Assembly (NCBI GenBank): GCA_014239625.1
Contig: JAAZYN010000359.1
Span: 1 to 5,006 of the forward strand
DNA: 5,006 nt
Source: Myxococcales bacterium
Lineage (GTDB): Bacteria > Myxococcota_A > UBA9042 > PHBI01 > JAAZYN01
Direction: 5' to 3'
Positions 1-5,006 of the stretch are shown one piece after another. The position numbers and the translations under genes were made by a program. Within the stretch, counting starts at the first letter, position 1; each line of letters opens with the position of its first letter. The notes under the pieces are model-generated. The model did no database searches. It was given only the letters and a program-made list of their open reading frames with translations, and had not been told where the DNA came from.

Positions 1-205
1 CTCGAGCCGAACCGAGACGCTCCCGAATGACGCGACGCGCCCTCCCACGCAGTCCACCGGCCGACGTCGAGCTCGGCAGGCGACGCCGCAGGTTTGGGCG
101 CTGGGGCTATGGGGCGCAGCGCGAGCTCACCAGCTCCGTCGCAGCGCCAACGCGGCGGCGCCAGGTCTTCTCGACGGTCCGGCTGCGGGCCTCGTCAATC
201 GCGCC
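1..205. other. Upstream region without a convincing gene
   Basis: This GC-rich stretch precedes the kinase. The kinase reading frame stays open, with no stop codon, back to the window edge. The 68 upstream codons contain no ATG, GTG or TTG start, and the residues they encode are rich in Arg, Ala and Pro and resemble no domain I recognise, so I treat them as untranslated. In another frame, codons 1-30 read LEPNRDAPE followed by TGA at 28-30. This could be the tail of an upstream gene but is too short to judge. I see no clear -35/-10 or -24/-12 promoter. The kinase promoter is therefore either unrecognised here or lies further upstream. Confidence 0.4.
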
Positions 206-3200
206 GTGTCGTCGGTAGACGACGACACTTCGGCGGCGGCGCCCGAGCCCGAGTTGGGCGGACAAGGGGGCGCTGTGGGGGCCGCGGATCCCCCCCGGAC
301 CCCAGGCGGCGCCGGGGCGGAGCGATCGGCTCGCTTCGAGGAGACCTACGGTTCGGCGCTGGCCATCGGGGCGTTACCGCTGAGCGACGCGGTGGCCGCC
401 GGGCCGGCGCCTCCCGCGGGACCGCTGGAGCCGTCTGAACATCCCTTCGAGCGCGACGAGTCGGAGCGCTACCAGCGGGCTGCGCTGTTGGGGGTCGGGG
501 GCATGGGCCAGGTGTCTGCGGTCCATGATCGGCGCCTCGAGCGGCAGGTCGCGCTCAAGGAGGTCGTCGTTCGCGGCGCCCCCACCCTCGAGCGCCGTCT
601 CGCCCAGGAGGCGTGGATCACCGCGCAGCTGGAGCACCCAGGTATCGTGCCGGTGTACGACGCTGGGCGACAGCCGGACGGCCGTCTGTTCTTCACGATG
701 CGGTTGATCCGTGGGAGGTCTCTGGCGCAGATCCTGACCGACGGCGAGATGAGCCAGGCGTCGCTGCTTCGGCACTTCTTGGCGGTGTGTCAGGCGCTGG
801 CTTACGCCCACGCGAGAGGCGTACTCCATCGCGATCTCAAGCCGGCCAATATCATGCTCGGCGCCTTCGGCGAGACCCAGGTCATGGACTGGGGGCTCGC
901 GTGCAAGGCGGTGGGGCCCGACTGGAGCCGCGCCCAGGCCGCCGCAGCCGATCCGGTGCCGGCCGCGCTCGCCGCGACCACGGCCGTGGGGACGCGGGTG
1001 GGGACGCCCGCCTACATGAGCCCGGAGCAAGCCCGGGCTGGGAGGATTGGGCCCCCGTCGGATGTGTGGAGCCTGGGCGCGGTGTTGTTCGAGCTGCTCA
1101 GCGGTCGCGCGCTCTTTGATGGGAAGAGCTCGGCCGAGATCTATGATGCCCTCGAGCGCGGCCGTCTGCCGCCACTCGAGCCGCTCGAGTCCGGAGTCGC
1201 GCCGGAGCTTGCGGCGATCACCACGCGCGCCTTGAACTACGACCCCGCGGCGAGATATCGAGACGCTCAGGCCCTCGCCGACGATGTCGCGGCCTACCTC
1301 GACGGTCGCCGGGTGCAGGCCCACTCCTACTCGGCGTGGGAGGTGATGCGTCGCTTCGGGCGCACCTTCAGGCTCCCGCTGATGGCCGGCGCAGCGTCCC
1401 TGGTTGCGGCTGCGGTGGTGTTTGGCGTGTCGCACTCGGAGACGCTCGAAGAGCGCGATCGAGCTCGAGCGGCCCACGCCGAGGCGCAGGCGGCCCTGGG
1501 CCGAGCCACCATCGCGGAGTCCGAGACAGACCGCGCCAGAGGTCGCGCCGAGCGAAGCTTCTCGGGGCAACTCATGCTGAAGGCCTGGGAGGCCATGCGG
1601 GGTGGGCATCGGGCCGAAGCGGAGGTCCTCGCTGCGCACGCCAGCGAGCGCGGCGCGGCGGTCTTCGCGCAGGGGGTCCTCGCCCGGTTTGGCGCGGCGA
1701 GTCGACCGCGTCACGTCGCGACGACCGCGGGGGCGGACTGCGGAGGCAGCCGATCCCCGCACGCGTTCTCGCCGTCTGGAACGTGGGCCGTGTGTGACGT
1801 GGGTCACGACATCGTTCTGTACGACGCCGAGGATGGCTCCCTTCGTTGGGAGCGCCCGCTGCGTGCGATGAAGTTCCGGTTCATCTCGGATGATCTCTTG
1901 GCGGCGTCGAGTCTCTCCGGATCAGAGCCTCTGCAGGTCTTGGATACCTCGACGGGGGCCGTGCTGGCGCGTCTCCCGGAGGCGACCCTGGACGGAGCCG
2001 TCGCCGCGAGCGGCGCATTGCTGTTCGTGCAGCGCCGGGCGTTGACGGTGTGGTCGTCGGACAGCGGTCGCCTCAGGTCGATGGCGGGGCCGGTCCATGG
2101 ACTCCGCGCGATCAGCGGCGACGGCACCAGGGCGTTGGTCGTGGCCGACCGCCAGGCCCATGTACTGAATGTGGTCGACGGCGCTCAACATGCGCTGCCG
2201 TTGAAGTGGGCCGATTGGCTACCTGGCGACGAGGGACGGTCTGGGGCCGTGAGCGCCGTGGCGATGCTCGGTGATGGGGCGTGGATGGCGCTGGGCGGCG
2301 TCGACGGCATGCTCCGGCTCCTCACGACCGACACCGGCATGCTTCTTTGGGAACGTCGCGTCGGGGCGCGCGCCCTCACCGCCATCACCTGGTCGCCAAA
2401 CAAGTTGTGGCTTGCGGTCATCTCCAAGGGTGGCTGGCTGCACATCCTTGACGCGGCCGGTCGAGGAGAGCTGGGCTTTCCGCGGATCCCGGTGGAGCGG
2501 GTCGCCTGGCGGCAGCGTGGCGACGACATGGAGCTGGTGGTGTTCGGCCAGCAGACCCATGTGTACCGGATCCCACCTCGGTTTTCGGCGTCGAGCATGG
2601 AGATGTACGCGGCCATCAACGGGCTGGCGCTGAGCCGCGATGGCACCGCCGCGGTGCTGACGGACGAAGAGCACTCCATCGGGCTGTTCACCTCGGAGGG
2701 CACGAGGCTGAGGGTGCATTTGTTGGTCGACAGGGGGCCTCGAGCGATCGCTGCGTTCTGGGGGGATACCAACCGACGGGTGGCGTTCTCCAATGGGACC
2801 TCGGACGCGTTGAGGGTCTTGGAGTCCGGTCGGGGAGTGACCGCCCATGACACCTCCAGCTTCGTTCGCTACCTCTTCGCGGCTGCCGGGGAGGGCGTCG
2901 TCGGAGTCGACTCTCTCGGCGACGCTTGGTTGTATTCTGGATCCGGAGCGGTGCGCTCTGTCTCCGCGCCGAGCATGGACCTGGCGGTCGAGGCGACGGC
3001 CTCTGCAGACGGTCGGCGCTTCGCGGTTCGGCAACAACCGGGAACGGTGTTCTGGACGGAGATCGTCGACGGGCGCCTGACGCCGGCCCGGGTCATCATC
3101 GAACAGCGGGGGATGGCTGGCATCGCGTTGGATCGCACGGGTCGGCTACTCGGCACGGGCCTCGGCACGACGGTCACCTTGTGGGCCGTGGAGACGGGTG

Positions 3201-3535
3201 AAGAGGTAGCGGTCTTCGAGGGGGCGCCCGGCCTCGTGACCACCGTCGCTCTCGCGGGCGGGGGCGGCTGGATCGCTGCCGGGACGCGCTCCGGCGCGGT
3301 GGCGCTCTGGCACCGATCCGGTGAGCTCGTGATGGTTGGCGACAGCCATCTGGAGCCGGTCAGCGGGTTGGTCTTTGGCCCGTCCGACGAGTGGTTGATG
3401 AGCGCCAGCGGCGATGGCACAGCGATCCGCTGGGGTCTGAGTCATCTCAGCGTTGACCCGAGGGAGCTGACAGCCCTGCGCGAGGGAGCCTGGGGTATCG
3501 GCCTGGACGAGGCGCTCGGCGCGTCATTGCGTTGA
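206..3535 (+). CDS. Membrane-anchored eukaryotic-like Ser/Thr protein kinase with C-terminal WD40-like beta-propeller
   Basis: The predicted 1109-residue protein phosphorylates Ser/Thr on unknown targets. The kinase domain spans about residues 89-366. Visible motifs are the Gly-rich loop GVGGMGQV (96-103), the ATP-binding lysine in VALKEV (K118), the helix-C glutamate E135, the catalytic loop HRDLKPANIM (D210, K212, N215), DWG in place of DFG (228-230), GTPAYMSPEQA (267-277 region), DVWSLG (D286) and the late conserved R350. All catalytic residues are present, so it should be active. One hydrophobic helix (about 390-408) follows, then an Arg/Glu/Ala-rich coiled-coil linker (about 411-455). 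Residues about 500-1080 hold repeated blade-like units (GxWxA, LYD, LW endings); the last three, about 968-1080, are the clearest WD40-like ones. Topology is expected to be kinase in the cytoplasm and propeller outside the inner membrane. The only cysteines in the outer part are C512 and C530, a possible disulfide. The start is a GTG with no strong Shine-Dalgarno; GTG at 275, preceded by AAGGGGG, is an alternative that leaves the kinase domain intact. The ligand is unknown. Confidence 0.93.
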   Translation: MSSVDDDTSAAAPEPELGGQGGAVGAADPPRTPGGAGAERSARFEETYGSALAIGALPLSDAVAAGPAPPAGPLEPSEHPFERDESERYQRAALLGVGGMGQVSAVHDRRLERQVALKEVVVRGAPTLERRLAQEAWITAQLEHPGIVPVYDAGRQPDGRLFFTMRLIRGRSLAQILTDGEMSQASLLRHFLAVCQALAYAHARGVLHRDLKPANIMLGAFGETQVMDWGLACKAVGPDWSRAQAAAADPVPAALAATTAVGTRVGTPAYMSPEQARAGRIGPPSDVWSLGAVLFELLSGRALFDGKSSAEIYDALERGRLPPLEPLESGVAPELAAITTRALNYDPAARYRDAQALADDVAAYLDGRRVQAHSYSAWEVMRRFGRTFRLPLMAGAASLVAAAVVFGVSHSETLEERDRARAAHAEAQAALGRATIAESETDRARGRAERSFSGQLMLKAWEAMRGGHRAEAEVLAAHASERGAAVFAQGVLARFGAASRPRHVATTAGADCGGSRSPHAFSPSGTWAVCDVGHDIVLYDAEDGSLRWERPLRAMKFRFISDDLLAASSLSGSEPLQVLDTSTGAVLARLPEATLDGAVAASGALLFVQRRALTVWSSDSGRLRSMAGPVHGLRAISGDGTRALVVADRQAHVLNVVDGAQHALPLKWADWLPGDEGRSGAVSAVAMLGDGAWMALGGVDGMLRLLTTDTGMLLWERRVGARALTAITWSPNKLWLAVISKGGWLHILDAAGRGELGFPRIPVERVAWRQRGDDMELVVFGQQTHVYRIPPRFSASSMEMYAAINGLALSRDGTAAVLTDEEHSIGLFTSEGTRLRVHLLVDRGPRAIAAFWGDTNRRVAFSNGTSDALRVLESGRGVTAHDTSSFVRYLFAAAGEGVVGVDSLGDAWLYSGSGAVRSVSAPSMDLAVEATASADGRRFAVRQQPGTVFWTEIVDGRLTPARVIIEQRGMAGIALDRTGRLLGTGLGTTVTLWAVETGEEVAVFEGAPGLVTTVALAGGGGWIAAGTRSGAVALWHRSGELVMVGDSHLEPVSGLVFGPSDEWLMSASGDGTAIRWGLSHLSVDPRELTALREGAWGIGLDEALGASLR

Positions 3536-3635
3536 CCGCGGATGAGTGCTCACCTGAGGTCTACCGAACGGCCCGAGAGTTGCTCCGCGCCACCGGCTCG
3601 GGTCGGGACCGCGGGGCGGTCACGAACGATCCGCT

Positions 3636-3639
3636 GGAG
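3636..3639 (+). promoter_or_regulatory. Ribosome binding site for the lipoprotein gene
   Basis: GGAG lies 9 nt before the ATG at 3649. This spacing supports the internal ATG as the true start, rather than the in-frame TTG at 3532 that overlaps the kinase stop codon. Confidence 0.6.
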
Positions 3640-3648
3640 TCACCGCTG

Positions 3649-4077
3649 ATGGCACGCGCCTCGACAATTTGGTTGGTGGTGGCCGCTTGTGGCGTGCTCG
3701 GCGGGTGCGTCGGCGGAGCGGCACAACGGGCGGCGGGTCCGGTCGGATCGTCCTCTGTCGAGGGCCCCGGGGCTCTGGGCGCATGCCGCCCCGTGGTGAT
3801 CTCGGCCACCGTGCGCGGTCGGTCTGCCGAGCTCCACCGATGCTATCAAGAGCGCGTGCTCAAAGACCCCTCCCTGGCCGGCCGGCTCGTCGTCACGTGG
3901 ACCATCGGCGCGGATGGACGCGTCACGGACGTCGCGGCCGCGACCGTTGACCCATCGCTGGCGGCCGCCGGGGTCGCTGACTGCATAACGACGGTCGTCA
4001 AGGGCATGCGGTTCGGAGCGCCCGAGGGATCGGTCTGCAGGGTGCGCTACCCGTTCGAGCTCAAAACCCGCGACTGA
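3649..4077 (+). CDS. Lipoprotein with AgmX/PglI-type (TonB-C-like) C-terminal domain
   Basis: The 142-residue product starts with a lipoprotein signal: short basic start (MARAS), hydrophobic core (about 7-17) and lipobox LGGC with the lipid-modified Cys at 20. A flexible Gly/Ser/Ala linker follows to about residue 45. Residues about 50-138 match the AgmX/PglI C-terminal domain pattern: ELHRCY (61-66), DPSLAGRL (73-80), an IGADGRVTDV strand pair (86-95), a second conserved Cys (C112), RFGAPEG (121-127) and a terminal RVRYPFELK strand (131-139). Members of this family occur in myxobacterial gliding and envelope proteins, usually at the end of longer proteins; here the domain stands almost alone on a lipid anchor. 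C65 and C112 are the family pair likely to form a disulfide. C46 and C130 are an additional pair. The gene starts 113 bp after the kinase stop on the same strand and could share its transcript. The same frame is open back to a TTG at 3532, but that start would bury the signal peptide 39 residues inside. The exact role is unknown. Confidence 0.85.
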   Translation: MARASTIWLVVAACGVLGGCVGGAAQRAAGPVGSSSVEGPGALGACRPVVISATVRGRSAELHRCYQERVLKDPSLAGRLVVTWTIGADGRVTDVAAATVDPSLAAAGVADCITTVVKGMRFGAPEGSVCRVRYPFELKTRD

Positions 4078-4130
4078 GTCCGAACCTGTCGATGGGTCGT
4101 CATCGTGTGGCGCTGCGAGCCTCCGTTACG

Positions 4131-4198
4131 GGCCTCGAAGGCGCACCGGAGGGGGCCTTGCCAACGCCTCGGCGGCGCGGCAAGGGCACCGTGAGGCC
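4131..4198 (+). terminator. Inverted-repeat cluster after the lipoprotein gene, possible terminator
   Basis: An outer pair GGCCTC (4131-4136) and GAGGCC (4193-4198) encloses an inner pair CCTTGCC (4156-4162) and GGCAAGG (4179-4185) with a 16-nt loop. The RNA could fold into a two-tier stem beginning about 55 nt after the lipoprotein stop. There is no T-run after it, so it is not a standard intrinsic terminator. It could be an mRNA 3'-end stabiliser, or chance pairing in GC-rich DNA. Confidence 0.25.
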
Positions 4199-4240
4199 TC
4201 GCGCCAGGGCGCCCGAGTGGAGGGCGCGGCGGCGAGAGCC

Positions 4241-4255
4241 GGAGGTGTCCCGCGG
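4241..4255 (+). repeat. Direct repeat copy 1, GGAGGTGTCCCGCGG
   Basis: This 15-bp unit recurs at 4302-4317 with one extra G. The two copies lie on either side of the palindrome at 4276-4291. The match continues loosely downstream (ATGT here, GTGT there). Function is unknown; it could be a paired protein-binding site or a small duplication. Confidence 0.6.
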
Positions 4256-4275
4256 ATGTCCTTCAGGTAGTTGAT

Positions 4276-4291
4276 GTAAAAACGTTTTTAC
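4276..4291. promoter_or_regulatory. Perfect 16-bp palindrome, candidate operator or activator site
   Basis: GTAAAAACGTTTTTAC equals its own reverse complement over all 16 bases. It is 75% A/T inside very GC-rich DNA, which makes a chance origin less likely. It has no loop and an all-A/T core, so it would form a weak RNA hairpin; a binding site for a dimeric regulator is a better reading. Its centre lies about 208 bp upstream of the -12 element of the sigma-54 promoter, a workable distance for an enhancer-binding activator acting by DNA looping. I do not recognise the motif as the known site of a named regulator. Confidence 0.5.
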
Positions 4292-4301
4292 GACAGCGCG
4301 G

Positions 4302-4317
4302 GGAGGGTGTCCCGCGG
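4302..4317 (+). repeat. Direct repeat copy 2, GGAGGGTGTCCCGCGG
   Basis: This is the second copy of the unit at 4241-4255, carrying one extra G. A shorter third copy, GTGTCCCGCCG, follows directly at 4320-4330 and differs at one base from the core GTGTCCCGCGG. The core also contains the self-complementary octamer CCCGCGGG (4311-4318). Confidence 0.6.
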
Positions 4318-4477
4318 GTGTGTCCCGCCGCCGCTGGCTCTTTGTGACGTGTTTTCAAAGGGTTCGCGCCTGGCTTCGGATCGGTGTTCCACCATCGGGA
4401 CATGCGGCGGTGTAGCGCGCGCGCCACGTCGGGCATCAACCCGCCCTAAGTAGCTGTTACGAATGAATCATCCGATG

Positions 4478-4492
4478 TGGCACGGAGGTTGC
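4478..4492 (+). promoter_or_regulatory. Sigma-54 (RpoN) -24/-12 promoter for the YifB/ComM gene
   Basis: TGGCACGGAGGTTGC matches the sigma-54 consensus TGGCACG-N4-TTGC at every fixed position, with GG at 4479-4480 and GC at 4491-4492 separated by the required 10 bases. The consensus A/T just after GC is G here. Transcription would begin near 4504, leaving a leader of about 19 nt that still contains the GGAGGG ribosome binding site at 4514-4519. Such promoters are inactive without an ATP-driven enhancer-binding protein; no gene for one is visible in this window. Confidence 0.75.
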
Positions 4493-4513
4493 GTTGTCGT
4501 CCGTCACCCACAC

Positions 4514-4519
4514 GGAGGG
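4514..4519 (+). promoter_or_regulatory. Ribosome binding site for the YifB/ComM gene
   Basis: GGAGGG precedes the ATG at 4523 with a short gap of 3 nt (4 from GGAGG). It supports that start over the in-frame ATG at 4475, which lies upstream of the predicted transcript and overlaps the promoter. Confidence 0.6.
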
Positions 4520-4522
4520 TGC

Positions 4523-5006
4523 ATGACAGCGACAGCACAGGGCGTAGGTATCGATGGCATCGACGGCGTCATCGTCGAGATTCAGGTGGCCGAGCAGGAA
4601 GGGATGGTCAGCTTCGAGGTCACGGGGCTGCCCGCGCCGACGATTCGCGAGGCTCGACATCGGGTGAAGTCAGCGCTCCGGGCGCTCGGGCTCACGTGGC
4701 CAAAGGCTCGCCTGGTCGCCAACTTCGCGCCGGCGGATCTGCCCAAGCGCGGCACCTGTTTCGACCTGCCGCTGGCCATGTCGGTGTTGCTTCACCTCGG
4801 CGTGATCACCCGCGAGCAGGTGGCCGGTTGTGTCTTCTTTGGGGAGCTCGATCTGGACGGAAACATCCGCGCAGTTCCTGGCGCCGTGAGTGCGGCCATC
4901 GCCGCCTCACGCCTCTCTGGAGCCACCCTGTTCGTCTCGCCCGAGTCGGCTCAGGAGGCGGCTGCTGTGCCCGACGTTCGAGTGGTAGCTGTCGGTCACC
5001 TGCGCA
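4523..5006 (+). CDS. YifB/ComM-family Mg-chelatase-like AAA+ ATPase, 5' part
   Basis: Only the first 161 codons are in the window; the gene runs off the right edge with no stop. The product begins MTATAQGVGIDGIDG and follows the N-terminal Mg-chelatase ChlI-like domain of YifB/ComM proteins: VIVEIQV (16-22), GLPAPTIREARHRVKSAL (35-52), NFAPADLPKRG (67-77), FDLPLAM (80-86), FFGELDLDGNIRAVPG (105-120) and LFVSPESAQEAA (136-147). Family members are about 500 residues, so the AAA+ core with Walker A and B and the C-terminal domain should lie beyond the window. ComM of Vibrio is known to be a hexameric helicase that promotes branch migration when incoming DNA recombines during natural transformation; the family also occurs widely in bacteria not known to be transformable. 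Despite the old Mg-chelatase label, a role in chlorophyll synthesis is not expected. The start is set by the ribosome binding site, the promoter position and the usual family N-terminus. Confidence 0.93.
   Translation, partial: MTATAQGVGIDGIDGVIVEIQVAEQEGMVSFEVTGLPAPTIREARHRVKSALRALGLTWPKARLVANFAPADLPKRGTCFDLPLAMSVLLHLGVITREQVAGCVFFGELDLDGNIRAVPGAVSAAIAASRLSGATLFVSPESAQEAAAVPDVRVVAVGHLR

Larger units (their letters stand above)
4078..4522. other. 445-bp intergenic region with candidate control elements
   Basis: No convincing gene is present. A 60-codon plus-strand open frame at 4092-4274 is Arg/Pro/Gly-rich and without any domain or ribosome binding site, and is probably chance. The region instead contains, in order, an inverted-repeat cluster (4131-4198), two copies of GGAGG(G)TGTCCCGCGG (4241-4255 and 4302-4317) with a third partial copy (4320-4330), a perfect palindrome (4276-4291), a short inverted repeat CTTTG/CAAAG (4340-4344 and 4356-4360), an alternating (GC)5 run (4415-4424) and a sigma-54 promoter (4478-4492). 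A/T content rises locally around the palindrome and again at about 4446-4476, just before the promoter. Confidence 0.7.

Noticed and set aside
27..218. Small plus-strand frame of 63 codons before and across the kinase start
   Set aside because: It is rich in Arg, has no good ribosome binding site, shows no domain, and overlaps the kinase start out of frame.
374..1807. Long minus-strand open frame of 477 codons opposite the kinase domain
   Set aside because: It lies antisense to a clearly functional kinase with all motifs intact. Its translation is Arg/His/Gly-rich with no recognisable domain, as expected for a mirror frame in GC-rich DNA.
4092..4274. 60-codon plus-strand open frame in the intergenic region
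   Set aside because: Its composition is Arg/Pro/Gly-rich, there is no Shine-Dalgarno and no domain, and it runs through the inverted repeats and one direct repeat.
4415..4424. Alternating (GC)5 run as a possible Z-DNA element
   Set aside because: It is too short and too common in GC-rich DNA to support a claim.
4475..4522. In-frame ATG at 4475 as a longer start for the YifB/ComM gene
   Set aside because: It overlaps the sigma-54 promoter and would lie upstream of the predicted transcript. The 16 added residues do not fit the usual family N-terminus, and the ATG at 4523 has its own GGAGGG.
4481..4522. CACGGAGGTTGC and CACGGAGGGTGC as a 12-bp direct repeat 30 bp apart
   Set aside because: The first copy is the core of the sigma-54 promoter and the second contains the ribosome binding site. 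Each is explained by its own function, so I do not count them as a separate repeat.
4457..4779. Two minus-strand frames (4457-4660 and 4582-4779) over the YifB/ComM start
   Set aside because: They are antisense to a strongly recognised domain and the sigma-54 promoter, and their translations resemble nothing.

Overview
The window is GC-rich (roughly 68-70% by eye) and looks like chromosomal DNA from a myxobacterium or a related member of the Myxococcota. The reasons are a very large membrane-anchored Ser/Thr kinase with a beta-propeller sensor half, a lipoprotein carrying an AgmX/PglI-type C-terminal domain (a family especially common in that phylum), and a near-perfect sigma-54 promoter. The genus cannot be fixed from this sequence. 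All three supported protein genes are on the plus strand.

Layout: 1-205 is an upstream stretch with no convincing gene. 206-3535 is a 1109-residue eukaryotic-like Ser/Thr protein kinase with a cytoplasmic N-terminal kinase domain, one transmembrane helix, a coiled-coil linker and a long WD40-like beta-propeller region expected outside the inner membrane. After a 113-bp gap, 3649-4077 encodes a 142-residue lipoprotein made almost entirely of an AgmX/PglI (TonB-C-like) domain. 4078-4522 is a 445-bp non-coding region with several candidate control elements: an inverted-repeat cluster after the lipoprotein, a repeated GGAGG(G)TGTCCCGCGG element, a perfect 16-bp A/T-rich palindrome between the two copies, and a -24/-12 promoter matching the sigma-54 consensus. 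4523-5006 is the 5' end of a YifB/ComM-family gene (Mg-chelatase-like AAA+ ATPase), cut by the window edge.

How the parts may work together (inference): kinase and lipoprotein could be co-transcribed and both sense or act in the envelope, but nothing in the sequence shows a direct functional link. The YifB/ComM gene appears to be an independent transcription unit. Its sigma-54 promoter would start transcription about 12 bp after position 4492, giving a short leader of about 19 nt that contains the ribosome binding site. The palindrome about 210 bp upstream sits where an enhancer-binding activator could bind. Sigma-54 control of a ComM-like branch-migration helicase is the most noteworthy signal here. 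I saw no CRISPR array, tRNA, rRNA, insertion sequence or obvious mobile element.
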